The notes below the pieces were generated by a model. It was not told the DNA's origin and searched no databases. It worked only from the letters and a program-made list of their open reading frames with translations. The position numbers and the translations under genes were made by a program. From Ignavibacteriota bacterium (GTDB taxonomy: Bacteria; Bacteroidota; Ignavibacteria; Ignavibacteriales; Melioribacteraceae), in NCBI GenBank assembly GCA_016713565.1, contig JADJOX010000003.1:248001-312000 (forward strand): DNA of 64,000 nucleotides, given 5' to 3'. Below are positions 43,235 to 52,672 of the stretch, piece by piece. Numbering within the stretch: the first letter of the stretch is position 1; each line of letters begins with the position of its first letter.

Positions 43235-45691
43235 ATGATTGATTTAAATATAAAAAATATTTTTAGCCTTATTATTTTTATACTACTTTTTTCAATTTCA
43301 GCAATTGCCCAGACAAAAAGAATTTTTATAAATGAATTTCTAGCTTCAAATGAATCTGTTAATGAAGATAGAGATTTCGAACAAAACTCCGATTGGGTTG
43401 AACTTTACAATTCACTTGATGATACAGTAGACATCAGTAATTGGTATTTGACCGATAATTTGAGCAAACCCGATAAATGGCAAATTCCCTTTGGCGTTAA
43501 AATTCCACCCGGAAAATTTTTAGTAATTTGGGCTGATGGAAAAGATACCGTTATAAATAATGTTCATACAAATTTTAATTTTTCCGCGGATGGTGAAGAA
43601 ATTGGCTTATTCGATTCTAATTTGATTTTTGTTGATAGTGTTATTTATTCAAATCAAAATGTTGATATATCTTACGGTCGAAAACCTGATGGAAATGATT
43701 TATGGAATTTATTTATAAATCCGACTCCCGGAAATTCAAATAATTTATCGGATAGCTTAAAATTAGAAAGTCCTTATTTTTCTGTTGATGCCGGATTTTA
43801 TACAAATGAACAGACATTAATTATTTCGCATAATGATCCGCAGGTAATAATTAGATATACAACAAACGGAAATGAGCCGACGGAAAATTCACAGATTTAC
43901 TCAGCGCCGATAATAATTAAATCAAGAACCGGCGATCAAAATATTTTTTCGGAAATAAGGACAAATAAAGATCCTTTTCTTTGGCTTCCCGACTGGCAGC
44001 CGCCAAATAGTGAAATTTTTAAATCAACCGTTATTAGAGCAAAAGTATTTAAAGTCGGTTACATTCCAAGTGTTGTTGTTACTAAAACATTTTTTGTTGA
44101 TGAAAATATTTTTCAAAAATATTCTACGCTTCCCGTCATTTCTTTGGTCTCTGATTATAAAAATTTATTTGATGAAGAAACAGGAATTTATGTCCCCGGA
44201 ATCTTTCATGAATCCGGTAACAGCGGAAGTGGAAATTATTTTAAGGACTGGGAAAAACCCGCTCACATTGAATATTTTGAAGCTGATAAAAAATTGGCTT
44301 TTTCGTATGACCTTGGAATTTCCGTGCATGGAGGCACTTCTCCGGCAAGTCCACAAAAAGGATTAAATATAATCGCGAGAAAAGAATACGGCTCTAATTC
44401 AATTAATTATGCGCTATTTAAAAACGATCCGACAAATGCCAATAAGTTAGAAGAATTTAAACGTTTTATTCTAAGATCTTGGGGAAGCACAATAAGCGGT
44501 TCATTATTTAGCGATGCTTATGCACAAAGATTAATGGCAAAAAATGATTTGGATATTCAAGCATATCAGCCGGCTGTGGTTTTCATAAATGGCGAATATT
44601 GGGGTTTGCATTCAATTAGAGAATCAAACAAGAATTCATGGTATTATCAATCACATTACAATATTGATAGAAATAACCCGGGATTTGATATTCTAAATAA
44701 TTCGAGAAAGAATAATCTTCCGTTTGCTTATGCTGATGAAGGCGATGCGAATAACTGGAATTTATTAATGGCTTATATAAATTCTCACGATATGACCTTA
44801 CCCGAAAATTATGAATATTTAAAATCAAAAATTGACATGAATAATTTCATCAATTACATTGGTCATTGCGTTTACTTGGGCAAATGGGATTGGCCAAATA
44901 ATAATGAAGGAAGCTGGCGACCAAGAACAACTGACGCAAAATGGAGATGGATACAATATGATATGGAAACAAGTTTTGGCGCTGCAACAAGTTTAGGGAC
45001 ACAGTTTTCCGGTTTGGGTCCGCAACTAAATATGATTAAAGCCGTAACAGTCGGCGAGTTTATTCCGGGATTTGGCGTGTATGGTCCTCATCCAATTGTA
45101 GCTAAAATTTTTAATAATACCGAGTTTCAAGATTCACTGAAAAATTGGTTTGAATATCATATGCAGCATGAGTTTCATCCTGATTCGATGAACATATTAT
45201 TGGATCAAATGGCGGATGAAATTAGACCATATATGGATGAATATAAAAACAGATGTCCTTATATTGGAGAAATGGATGACGGTTGGGAAAATTCACTTTT
45301 AAAAATTAGGGAATTTAATTTTCAGCGACCGGCATATATGAAGCAGCATTTGGAAAATTTAACTTCAGTTGAAAATTTAGAGTTAAATTCTGATTTCAAT
45401 CTTTATCAAAATTACCCTAATCCTTTTAATCCAATAACTACAATTAAATATAATATTCCGGCAAATGCAAAAGGTAAAATTTCAAATGAAAATATTGACG
45501 CCAATAATTCTGTGCAGCTTATAATTTATAATTCATTAGGTGAAAAAGTTAGAACTTTGGTAAATCAAAAACAAACTCCGGGTGAATATAAAATCGAATT
45601 CAATGCAGCCAACTTAGCAAGCGGAATTTATTTTTATCAATTAAATACCGGGAGCTTTGTTCAAACAAAAAAATTGATGCTTTTAAAATAA
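43235..45691 (+). CDS. CotH-like protein with lamin-tail and chitobiase-C-like domains, T9SS-exported
   Basis: Several starts are possible (TTG 43169, ATG 43181, ATG 43235); 43235 gives 818 residues and places the signal peptide (ending SISAIAQ) at the N-terminus, although none has a strong ribosome binding site. Domains in order: lamin-tail domain (about 30-145; FINEFLASNESV, DWVELYNS), chitobiase-C-like region (about 175-280; IRYTTNGNEPTENSQIY), CotH domain (about 300-700; PVISLVSDYKNLF, GISVHGGTSPASPQKGLNI, FILRSWGS, FINGEYWGLHSIRESN, WRWIQYDMETSFG), and a T9SS sorting domain with NYPNPFNP and a closing TKKLMLLK. CotH proteins are atypical kinases in spore formers. In secreted bacterial relatives the role is unsettled. 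Monocistronic, ending at a hairpin shared with the convergent gene. Confidence 0.85.
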   Translation: MIDLNIKNIFSLIIFILLFSISAIAQTKRIFINEFLASNESVNEDRDFEQNSDWVELYNSLDDTVDISNWYLTDNLSKPDKWQIPFGVKIPPGKFLVIWADGKDTVINNVHTNFNFSADGEEIGLFDSNLIFVDSVIYSNQNVDISYGRKPDGNDLWNLFINPTPGNSNNLSDSLKLESPYFSVDAGFYTNEQTLIISHNDPQVIIRYTTNGNEPTENSQIYSAPIIIKSRTGDQNIFSEIRTNKDPFLWLPDWQPPNSEIFKSTVIRAKVFKVGYIPSVVVTKTFFVDENIFQKYSTLPVISLVSDYKNLFDEETGIYVPGIFHESGNSGSGNYFKDWEKPAHIEYFEADKKLAFSYDLGISVHGGTSPASPQKGLNIIARKEYGSNSINYALFKNDPTNANKLEEFKRFILRSWGSTISGSLFSDAYAQRLMAKNDLDIQAYQPAVVFINGEYWGLHSIRESNKNSWYYQSHYNIDRNNPGFDILNNSRKNNLPFAYADEGDANNWNLLMAYINSHDMTLPENYEYLKSKIDMNNFINYIGHCVYLGKWDWPNNNEGSWRPRTTDAKWRWIQYDMETSFGAATSLGTQFSGLGPQLNMIKAVTVGEFIPGFGVYGPHPIVAKIFNNTEFQDSLKNWFEYHMQHEFHPDSMNILLDQMADEIRPYMDEYKNRCPYIGEMDDGWENSLLKIREFNFQRPAYMKQHLENLTSVENLELNSDFNLYQNYPNPFNPITTIKYNIPANAKGKISNENIDANNSVQLIIYNSLGEKVRTLVNQKQTPGEYKIEFNAANLASGIYFYQLNTGSFVQTKKLMLLK

Positions 45692-45693
45692 AA

Positions 45694-45717
45694 AACCCAA
45701 CTATGCATAGTTGGGTT
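45694..45717. terminator. Terminator hairpin between convergent genes
   Basis: AACCCAACTATG (45694-45705) and CATAGTTGGGTT (45706-45717) form a perfect 24-base palindrome that can fold into an approximately 10-bp hairpin. A-rich sequence at 45689-45695 supplies the U-run for the minus-strand transcript of the TIM/DUF1080 gene; on the plus strand the following TTCTAAAA is weak. It lies in the 50-base gap between two convergent stop codons. Confidence 0.8.
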
Positions 45718-45741
45718 CTAAAACTGTTTCACAATACTTAA

Positions 45742-47196
45742 CTAATTTAATTCTTTTACAAAAATATTTCTGAAACATACTTTTGCGCCGCTGTCGTGGT
45801 TTTGCAAACCAAAATATCCAGAATTTGCAAAATCTTTTACTTTTCCTCTTGGTTCGGCATTCCAATCATTAATTAAAACGCCGTTTAATTCTACTTTAAT
45901 ATTATCGCCGTTAAAAGTAATTCTATAATGATTCCATTCGCCGGTTTTTTTAGCGGCGTTTACCTTAGCCGGTTCGGCATCATAAACAGCGCCTGTTCTG
46001 TGAGCTGGATCAGAAGCATCATCAATTTGAATTTCAAAAGAATGATATATATAATCATCACTCGTTAACATATCAGGAACTCTTAAAAATACACCGGAGT
46101 TAGTTTTTGGAGCCAGACATTTATATTCTAAATCAAGAACAAAATTTGAATATTTTCTTACACTATACCATAGCAATCCCATTCCGCCGCTGGAAGTTAA
46201 AACGCCGGTATTTTCGTCCAATTCAAAATAACCGGGTCCGTAATGATTCCAACCGTGTTTGTTATATATTCCATTTTCATTTGAACCTAAAACTTCGGTA
46301 AATCCTTTGTAATAAGTAATGCTGTTAATGTAATCTAATCCTTTCTTAATTGAAGCGCTTGGATCCGGTTGTTCGTCTTCTCTTTCATGTTCAATAGAGA
46401 AAGTTCCTTTGTAATTCTGTAATGTCAATTCAGCAAGTATATCGTGTATATTTACTTTACCACTGCCGAAAGGAACGTCTTCAGCTTCTTTTACGCCTGC
46501 TTTATCAAGATCTTTTAGGTGAATGTTTGTAATTCTGCCTTTTAATAATCTTAAAGCTTCAAGAGGATTAATCCCGCTTCTTAACCAATGTCCAGTATCT
46601 CCGCATATTCCAATTCTGTTATCAAATTTGGAAATATTTTTTAATACTAATTCAGGATTCCAATATTTTGAAGGCTGCGGATGATTATGAATACCAACTT
46701 TGATGTTATATTCTTTTACCATTTTGTCAATTAATGAATAATCATCATAACTAGGTTCAAGCATAATAACTTTTATTCCCATACTTTTTGCAAAGTCAAA
46801 AGTTTTTCTTGCGTCGGCTTCATTATTTTCAAAATTGGTAACACCGAAAGCTCTTAGAGTCATTCCATATTCCGCGAGTTTATCTTTAACCGCTTTCATA
46901 TCCGCTTCGCTCATTCCGGGTCCCATTGTTTTCTCATCATTATTGGGATATAATTTTTGACCGGGAAACGCTTCGATATATTTTATTCCCAAAGCTTTGG
47001 CTTTATCCAAAGTTTCCATAAAAGAAAGTTTTCTGAATGTCCAGCATTGTAACGCTGCCGGAATTTCTTTAATGTTGACTTCCGCATAATTAGTTTTCAT
47101 TACTTCCTTTTTAACATCCTTTAATTTTTTTTGGGCAAACCCATTTGTGAAAGAAACAATAATTAGAAAAAAAACGAAAAATTTTAATTTTTTCAT
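45742..47196 (-). CDS. Exported sugar isomerase-like TIM barrel fused to a DUF1080 (3-keto-disaccharide hydrolase) domain
   Basis: ATG 47196 (484 residues) is chosen for the GGAGTG site just upstream and the signal peptide (KKLKFFVFFLIIVSF, ending GFAQ). Residues about 45-280 are a xylose-isomerase-like barrel: MLEPSYDD, VGIHNHPQP, GICGDTGHWLRSG (Asp, His), TNIHLKDLD (His) and FSIEHERED (Glu). Residues about 295-484 are a DUF1080 jelly roll: YNKHGWNHYG, NSGVFLRVPD, FEIQIDDA, GEWNHYRITF, ELNGVLINDW and FGLQNHDSGAKVCFRNI. The fusion links isomerase/epimerase chemistry with keto-glycoside cleavage in one exported polypeptide, supporting a keto-sugar pathway. It is last in the operon MFS - Gfo - fusion, 11 bases after the Gfo stop. 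Confidence 0.9.
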   Translation of the reverse strand: MKKLKFFVFFLIIVSFTNGFAQKKLKDVKKEVMKTNYAEVNIKEIPAALQCWTFRKLSFMETLDKAKALGIKYIEAFPGQKLYPNNDEKTMGPGMSEADMKAVKDKLAEYGMTLRAFGVTNFENNEADARKTFDFAKSMGIKVIMLEPSYDDYSLIDKMVKEYNIKVGIHNHPQPSKYWNPELVLKNISKFDNRIGICGDTGHWLRSGINPLEALRLLKGRITNIHLKDLDKAGVKEAEDVPFGSGKVNIHDILAELTLQNYKGTFSIEHEREDEQPDPSASIKKGLDYINSITYYKGFTEVLGSNENGIYNKHGWNHYGPGYFELDENTGVLTSSGGMGLLWYSVRKYSNFVLDLEYKCLAPKTNSGVFLRVPDMLTSDDYIYHSFEIQIDDASDPAHRTGAVYDAEPAKVNAAKKTGEWNHYRITFNGDNIKVELNGVLINDWNAEPRGKVKDFANSGYFGLQNHDSGAKVCFRNIFVKELN

Positions 47197-47207
47197 ACAC
47201 ACTCCAT

Positions 47208-48458
47208 CTATTTTTTTAATTTTGGATTCCACTCGCCTTTAGCGACTTTTGGTATAAAAGTATCTAAATCGGCGGGTGGGAAATTAATTGTTTTCTCTTC
47301 TTCGGCACTTTTGTAAGCCGTCATTAATAACTCGGTTACATTCACACCGTCGCTAAAATTTTCTTCCGGACGTTTTCCGTTTAAAAATGACTGAACCATA
47401 TGTCTATTTTCAACGTCATAGCCGTAAGCATTTTCCTCATTACTAACAATTGGCATTAATCCGGTTTCTGCATTTTGTTTTTCGACAAGATCTTCGCCTT
47501 GTTTTCCTAAAATATCTCTGCTGAGGAAAATTTTCATATCCGTATCTAAAGAATTTATCGCCAGCGAATACTCCGGACCTAAAACTTCCATACTTAACCT
47601 TAAGCCAGCTCCAACATAACACCAAGAAGTTGTTGTTTCTACTATTACCTTTTGATTATTCTCATCTTTATACTCAATCACCGATCTAGCATAATCTTCA
47701 GCTGGTCTGTTATTGTAATCAACTTTACCGTTGCTGTTTTTTGATAATATCTGTGAATATTTTGGGTTTTGCCATTTCAAGCATTCTGTATGCGCGGTAA
47801 TTTTTACGGGAGTTAAGCTTTCTCTCGGTTTTCCGGGTTCTGTTAAAAGATACCGGGCAACTTCAACCGAATGACACATCATGTCATTTAAAACTCCACC
47901 GCCTTGCAGTGATCCTTCCCAAAACCACGGCATATGCGGACCGCTGTGTTCTTCTGCGGCTCTTGCTAAATATGGTCTACCCGCATTTGCGCCGCGAGAC
48001 CACAATAACTGTTTTCCTCTAATTGATGTCGGCGCGAAAATTTGATCTTCTAAATAGCCGTCAAGTAGTTTGGCTCTTTTTGCAAGGTCTAACATTTTTT
48101 TAGCTTCACTCACATTTCTGCCAAGCGGTTTTTCGCAAGCCACGCCAATAAGTTCACCTTTGCCTGTTTCAACCGCATTTACAATTTCTTCCATCACTTC
48201 CAATCTTGTAAAGTTCGGAGTTAAAATCCATATTGCGTCAATATTCGGATCGGCAACTAAATCAGCTATTGATTTGTGAACTTTCGGATCGCCAACATTT
48301 AATTGTTTTACCAAAGAAGCAGCTTCATTAGCGGAATTAATATTTTTATCAAAAATTCCATTTATATCGCCGTCTCTCACAGAAACCCACGAACGAATGT
48401 GAAATCTTCCAATAAAACCGGTACCAATTAGTCCAACGCCTAATCTTTTTTTAGCCAT
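47208..48458 (-). CDS. Cytoplasmic Gfo/Idh/MocA oxidoreductase
   Basis: A 416-residue protein without a leader, starting AKKRLGVGLIGTGFIGRFHIRSW, the nucleotide-binding motif. ILTPNFTRLEVMEEIV, ACEKPLGRNVSEAK (catalytic Lys) and GGGVLNDMMCHSVEVARYLL follow, the last being the substrate-side Asp/His motif of the family. AAGGAA precedes the ATG. It is the middle gene of the MFS - Gfo - TIM/DUF1080 cassette, 15 bases from the MFS gene. Acting in the cytoplasm, it could reduce or oxidise an imported keto-sugar, completing what exported enzymes start. Substrate is unknown. Confidence 0.9.
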   Translation of the reverse strand: MAKKRLGVGLIGTGFIGRFHIRSWVSVRDGDINGIFDKNINSANEAASLVKQLNVGDPKVHKSIADLVADPNIDAIWILTPNFTRLEVMEEIVNAVETGKGELIGVACEKPLGRNVSEAKKMLDLAKRAKLLDGYLEDQIFAPTSIRGKQLLWSRGANAGRPYLARAAEEHSGPHMPWFWEGSLQGGGVLNDMMCHSVEVARYLLTEPGKPRESLTPVKITAHTECLKWQNPKYSQILSKNSNGKVDYNNRPAEDYARSVIEYKDENNQKVIVETTTSWCYVGAGLRLSMEVLGPEYSLAINSLDTDMKIFLSRDILGKQGEDLVEKQNAETGLMPIVSNEENAYGYDVENRHMVQSFLNGKRPEENFSDGVNVTELLMTAYKSAEEEKTINFPPADLDTFIPKVAKGEWNPKLKK

Positions 48459-48473
48459 AAATATTCCTTTAAT

Positions 48474-49670
48474 TTATGAATTTTTCAAAACTTTATTTTC
48501 TTTAAACATAATCCCAAAAAATATCATGACCAGCACGGCAAATACCGCAGGTATGTACCAGAAATTTTGCCATTCAATTAGATTATTACTCGTGATTAAA
48601 TAATTAAACAATAATCCTGCAATTTGAGAACCGATTAACATTCCCAAACCATACGTTGCTAAAATAATAAAACCTTGTGCCTGGTTTCTAATATCGGCAG
48701 TTGCGGTTTTATCTACGTAAATGAAACCTGCGACAAAAAAGAAATCGTAACATATTCCATGCAAAATTACACCGGAAATTATCATCCAGGAAACCGAATC
48801 ATCAGCGCCCATCGCAAATAGAAAATAACGCAAAGCCCATGCGCCCATTCCGGTTAAAAGCATTTTCTTTACACCCAATATTGGGAAAAGTAACGGCATG
48901 ATCAAAATAAATACAACTTCGGACATTTGACCGAATGACATTACAAATGCGGGATTTTCAATTCCGGTTGAATTAATATAAACAGGAGCGTAAGCATAAT
49001 AAACTGCCAAAGGTATGCTGATCAAAAATGAACTTATAATAAAAATCATGAATGATTTTGTATTTAATTTTTTAATTGCGTCAATGCCTATAATTTTTCT
49101 AAATGATGCCTTTTCACCTTTTGCCGGAGGAGGTGTGTGGGGCAAAGTAAAACTGAAAACTCCCATTAATATTCCAGCAATTCCAGCTATAGTTAATGGA
49201 AGCGATGATTCGTCAGCGCCCAAAATTTTGCTTACAATAATACCGGCAATAATCCAGCCAATAGTACCAAAAACTCTAATAACAGGAAATTCTTTTTCTT
49301 GATTGCTTAAATTGGAAAAGGCTAATGTATTTGTTAATCCAACAGTTGGCATATAAGCAAGCATGTGAATTAATAAAAGAATAATAAAAAGTGTAGGTGA
49401 AGTTAATGCAACTAAAGGCGTTAACAAAATCGAAATTCCGCCAATGAAATGTAAAACACCTAATACCTTTTCTGTTGCAAAAAATCTGTCGGCAATCATT
49501 CCTAAAAAGAACGGCGAAACAATTGATGAAATTGGACTAACGGTATAAGCCCAATGGATAACTGAGGACATCCCATTCGCATTCATATAATTTCCAACCG
49601 TTACATACCAAGCACCCCATATCGCGTATTGCAAAAACATCATTAAACCTAATCTGATTTTAACGTTCAT
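48474..49670 (-). CDS. MFS transporter, nucleoside:H+ symporter-like
   Basis: ATG 49670 (398 residues) has GGAG at the right distance, and the protein then opens with MNVKIRLGLMMFLQYAIWGAWYVTVGNYM, characteristic of the nucleoside-proton symporter branch. About 12 hydrophobic segments are visible, with the loop FLGMIADRFFATEKVLG between helices 2 and 3. An extra 33-residue in-frame extension upstream is rejected. Members in this type of cluster are often annotated as nucleoside permeases, yet the neighbours (Gfo oxidoreductase and TIM/DUF1080 fusion) point to sugar or keto-sugar uptake. It is first in the minus-strand cassette, transcribed from the divergent region 49671-49941. Confidence 0.87.
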   Translation of the reverse strand: MNVKIRLGLMMFLQYAIWGAWYVTVGNYMNANGMSSVIHWAYTVSPISSIVSPFFLGMIADRFFATEKVLGVLHFIGGISILLTPLVALTSPTLFIILLLIHMLAYMPTVGLTNTLAFSNLSNQEKEFPVIRVFGTIGWIIAGIIVSKILGADESSLPLTIAGIAGILMGVFSFTLPHTPPPAKGEKASFRKIIGIDAIKKLNTKSFMIFIISSFLISIPLAVYYAYAPVYINSTGIENPAFVMSFGQMSEVVFILIMPLLFPILGVKKMLLTGMGAWALRYFLFAMGADDSVSWMIISGVILHGICYDFFFVAGFIYVDKTATADIRNQAQGFIILATYGLGMLIGSQIAGLLFNYLITSNNLIEWQNFWYIPAVFAVLVMIFFGIMFKENKVLKNS

Positions 49671-49941
49671 GATAAGCTCCAGAATTTGAATAATATGTAA
49701 AATTACTTCGATAAAATAAACTAAGTTTATAATAAGACAAAAATAAAACTTAAAAAAGTTGAGGTACAAAAAAAAAAATATTATATTGCAAGTAAAACGA
49801 TTGTTCTTAAAATAAACTAATTTTTTTTATTATTCCATAGACAAATTTGAAACATTTTTTATACTTTTTAAAGGTATAAGAAAATCTATAGTATAATTTT
49901 TCAAACTAAATAAATTATTCCTCTTCACATAGGAGTTTAAT
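49671..49941. promoter_or_regulatory. Divergent intergenic region between the MFS cassette and the oxidoreductase/cytochrome operon
   Basis: This 271-base AT-rich gap must contain promoters for both operons. On the plus strand TATAAT occurs at 49892-49897, about 45 bases before ATG 49942, but no good -35 element is at 17 bases. AGGAG at 49931-49935 is a strong ribosome binding site for the Gfo gene. A run of A around 49768-49778 may bend the DNA. I see no small gene here. Confidence 0.45.
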
Positions 49942-51291
49942 ATGGATAACAAAGATTTGAATTTTACCGATTCAAAAGGCGGCATTTCCAGAAGAAGTTT
50001 TATTGGAAGGACCGCAATGGCTACTGCTGCATTTACAATTATTCCAAGACATGTACTGGGCGGCAAAGGATTTATGGCACCGAGTGACAAATTAAATGTA
50101 GCTTGTGTTGGAATTGGCGGCAAAGGTGTTGAAGATTCTGAAGCTATGCAAAATGAAAATGTTGTTGCACTATGCGACGTTGATGAAATTAGAGGTTCTG
50201 AAACAAGAATGAAATATCCAAACGCAAGGTATTACAAAGATTTTAGAATAATGCTAGAAAAAGAAAAAAGCATTGATGCAATAACTGTAAGTACTCCGGA
50301 TCATACACATGCAATAATTGCTTATACTGCAATTAACTTAGGCAAACATGTTTATGTACAAAAACCGCTTACACATACTGTTTATGAAGCAAGAACCTTG
50401 GCAAAAGCGGCTAAAGAACATAACATAGTTTCTCAAATGGGAAATCAGGGACACGCCAGCGATGGCGCAAGATTAATTAATGAATGGATAAGCGGCGGTG
50501 CAATTGGTGATGTTCATGAAGTTCACTGCTGGACAAACAGACCAATTTGGCCTCAAGGCATTAAGAAACCTGAAGAAGTTCCGTCTCTTCCAAATTATTT
50601 AGATTGGAATTTATGGATTGGACCGGCACCATACAGAGATTATCATCCTGCATATCATCCATTTAGCTGGAGAGGATGGTGGGATTTTGGAACCGGTGCT
50701 CTTGGCGATATGGGTGCTCATATTTTGGATCAGCCTTTCTGGGCTCTTGATTTAGACTTCCCAGACACAATACAAGCCTCCTCATCAGAATTCAACGATC
50801 AGACTTATCCTGTTTCTTCAATTGTTACATGGACATTTCCTAAAAAAGGTAAAAGAGCTCCTGTTAAAATTATTTGGTACGATGGCGGTTTGTTGCCTCC
50901 AAGACCTGTTGATTTGGAACCAGGAAGAAAATTAGGAGTTTGTATTTATTATGGTTCAAAAGGAAAATTAATGCACGATAGCTATGGTGAAAGTCCAAGA
51001 TTAATTCCTGAAACAGCAATGCAGAAATTTACACCTCCAAAGAAAACTATACCAAGATCACCAGGTATATATGAAGAATGGATTCAAGCAATTAAGAATG
51101 GAACAAAAAGCACAACAGATTTTGAATACAGCGCAAAACTGACTGAGACAATGCTGTTGGGCAATATAGCAATCAAATTGAAAGATAAAAACACCATTTT
51201 AGAATATGACGGTAAAGACGGTAAATTTACTAATATGGATGAAGCTAATGAGCTTTTAACAAAAAAATATCCCCAAGGCTGGGAAATGTAA
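49942..51291 (+). CDS. Tat-exported Gfo/Idh/MocA oxidoreductase (QKP variant)
   Basis: A 449-residue protein with the twin-arginine leader SRRSFIGRTAMATAAFTIIP and then RHVLGGKGFMAPSDKLN. The nucleotide-binding motif is CVGIGGKG. Other landmarks are STPDHTHAIIAY and VQKPLTHTVYEAR, where Gln replaces the Glu of the usual EKP while the catalytic Lys is kept, then SQMGNQGHASDG, GPAPYRDYHPAYHPFSWRGWWDFGTGALGDMGAHI and SPGIYEEWIQAIKNGT. Close relatives are, from memory, common in Planctomycetes and Bacteroidetes. The truncated protein at 62666 is its closest relative here. First gene of the operon with a second Tat Gfo and the multiheme cytochrome, so the reductant made may enter a respiratory chain; that is inference. 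Confidence 0.92.
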   Translation: MDNKDLNFTDSKGGISRRSFIGRTAMATAAFTIIPRHVLGGKGFMAPSDKLNVACVGIGGKGVEDSEAMQNENVVALCDVDEIRGSETRMKYPNARYYKDFRIMLEKEKSIDAITVSTPDHTHAIIAYTAINLGKHVYVQKPLTHTVYEARTLAKAAKEHNIVSQMGNQGHASDGARLINEWISGGAIGDVHEVHCWTNRPIWPQGIKKPEEVPSLPNYLDWNLWIGPAPYRDYHPAYHPFSWRGWWDFGTGALGDMGAHILDQPFWALDLDFPDTIQASSSEFNDQTYPVSSIVTWTFPKKGKRAPVKIIWYDGGLLPPRPVDLEPGRKLGVCIYYGSKGKLMHDSYGESPRLIPETAMQKFTPPKKTIPRSPGIYEEWIQAIKNGTKSTTDFEYSAKLTETMLLGNIAIKLKDKNTILEYDGKDGKFTNMDEANELLTKKYPQGWEM

Positions 51292-51324
51292 TTATTGATT
51301 TTATAATTAAAACAAGATAATAAT

Positions 51325-52665
51325 ATGGATCAAAAAAATTCTGGATTCTCTCGTAGAGATTTTATTAAAACTTCCGCTGCTGTTGGAATTGGATTGTTTG
51401 CCGCACCATATCTGAAAACTTCCGCTAAAAGTGCTTTATCCGGCGATATTAACGTTGGCTTAATTGGCGCGGGTGCGGAAGGACAAGTGTTAATGGACGC
51501 GTGTTTAAAAATTCCAAATATAAAATTCAAAGCCGTATGTGATATTTGGGAAAATTATCATTTAACGCGCGCGGTTAGACTCCTAAAAAAATTCGGGCAT
51601 GACGCTAACGGTTATATTGATTATAAAGATATGCTTGCAAAAGAAAAAGATCTTGACGCTGTAATTGTTGCGACTCCTGATTTCTGGCATGCGCGTCACG
51701 CAATTGCCGCAATGGAAGCGGGTTTACATGTTTATCTAGAGAAAGAAATGGCTAACACTTTGGAAGGAGCGCGTCAAATTGTGCAGACTCAAAAACGAAC
51801 CGGAAAAATTGTTCAGGTTGGTCATCAAAGAAGAAGTAATCCATATTATTTACATTCATACAATAATTTAATTAAAGAAGCAAATTTACTTGGTAAAATT
51901 ACTACTGTAAACGGACAATGGAACAGAGCGGTTCAGCCTGATAACGGCTGGCCGCAAAAATTTTCTATTCCAAATAATATTTTAAGCAAATTCGGTTACA
52001 AAAATATGCAGGAACATAGAAATTGGCGCTGGTATAAAAATCTCGGCGGCGGACCAATTGTTGATTTAGGTTCGCACCAAATAGATATATATACATGGTT
52101 CCTCGGTGTTCCTCCAAGTTCTGTAATGGCAAGCGGCGGAACCGATTATTACGATAAATCAACTCATGAATGGTACGATACAGTTTTAACGACTTTCAAA
52201 TATAACACGCCAACCGGAATAGTGAGAGCATTTTATCAAACAATAACGACAAATAGCAACCAAGGATATTTTGAAACATTTATGGGTGATCAAGGCGCTT
52301 TAACAATTTCCGAATCAGCCGGAAGAGTTGGTGTTTATAAAGAAGCTAATGCACCGCTTTGGGACCAATGGGTAACAAAAAGATATTTAGAGGCACCTAA
52401 GGAAGAACCGAAAAAAGAAAATACTTCGGCAGTTTTGGATGTAAGAGAAACAGCCGCGCCTCCTAAATTTACATTGCCAATTAAGTTTAACGATCCGTAT
52501 CATAAGCCTCATTTAGAAAACTTTTTTAACACTATTAGAGGTAAAGATACATTGAACTGCCCGGTTGAAGTAGGTTATGAAACCGCGGTTGCCGTTTTGA
52601 AAGTAAATGAAGCAATTCAGGCAAAGAGAGAAATTAATTTTAACCCTTCTGAATTTAAAATATAG
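51325..52665 (+). CDS. Tat-exported Gfo/Idh/MocA oxidoreductase (EKE variant)
   Basis: The 446-residue product has the Tat leader SRRDFIKTSAAVGIGLFAAP and the nucleotide-binding motif LIGAGAEG near residue 45. ATPDFWHARHAIAAM and the catalytic-lysine region YLEKEMANT follow, with Glu where Pro of EKP is expected. Further on come VQVGHQRRSNPYY, NWRWYKNLGGGPIVDLGSHQID (substrate-side Asp/His) and VMASGGTDYY. It lacks the QKP-branch features of its neighbour, so the pair is not a simple duplication. It is 33 bases after the first Gfo gene and 7 bases before the multiheme cytochrome gene. That tight link is the main reason to suspect transfer of electrons from sugar oxidation to the cytochrome. 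Substrate unknown. Confidence 0.9.
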   Translation: MDQKNSGFSRRDFIKTSAAVGIGLFAAPYLKTSAKSALSGDINVGLIGAGAEGQVLMDACLKIPNIKFKAVCDIWENYHLTRAVRLLKKFGHDANGYIDYKDMLAKEKDLDAVIVATPDFWHARHAIAAMEAGLHVYLEKEMANTLEGARQIVQTQKRTGKIVQVGHQRRSNPYYLHSYNNLIKEANLLGKITTVNGQWNRAVQPDNGWPQKFSIPNNILSKFGYKNMQEHRNWRWYKNLGGGPIVDLGSHQIDIYTWFLGVPPSSVMASGGTDYYDKSTHEWYDTVLTTFKYNTPTGIVRAFYQTITTNSNQGYFETFMGDQGALTISESAGRVGVYKEANAPLWDQWVTKRYLEAPKEEPKKENTSAVLDVRETAAPPKFTLPIKFNDPYHKPHLENFFNTIRGKDTLNCPVEVGYETAVAVLKVNEAIQAKREINFNPSEFKI

Positions 52666-52672
52666 AATATTT

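Noticed and set aside
49671..49769. 33-residue N-terminal extension of the MFS transporter
   Set aside because: GGAG correctly spaced before ATG 49670 and the family-typical opening sequence show the shorter start; the extension lies in the divergent promoter region.
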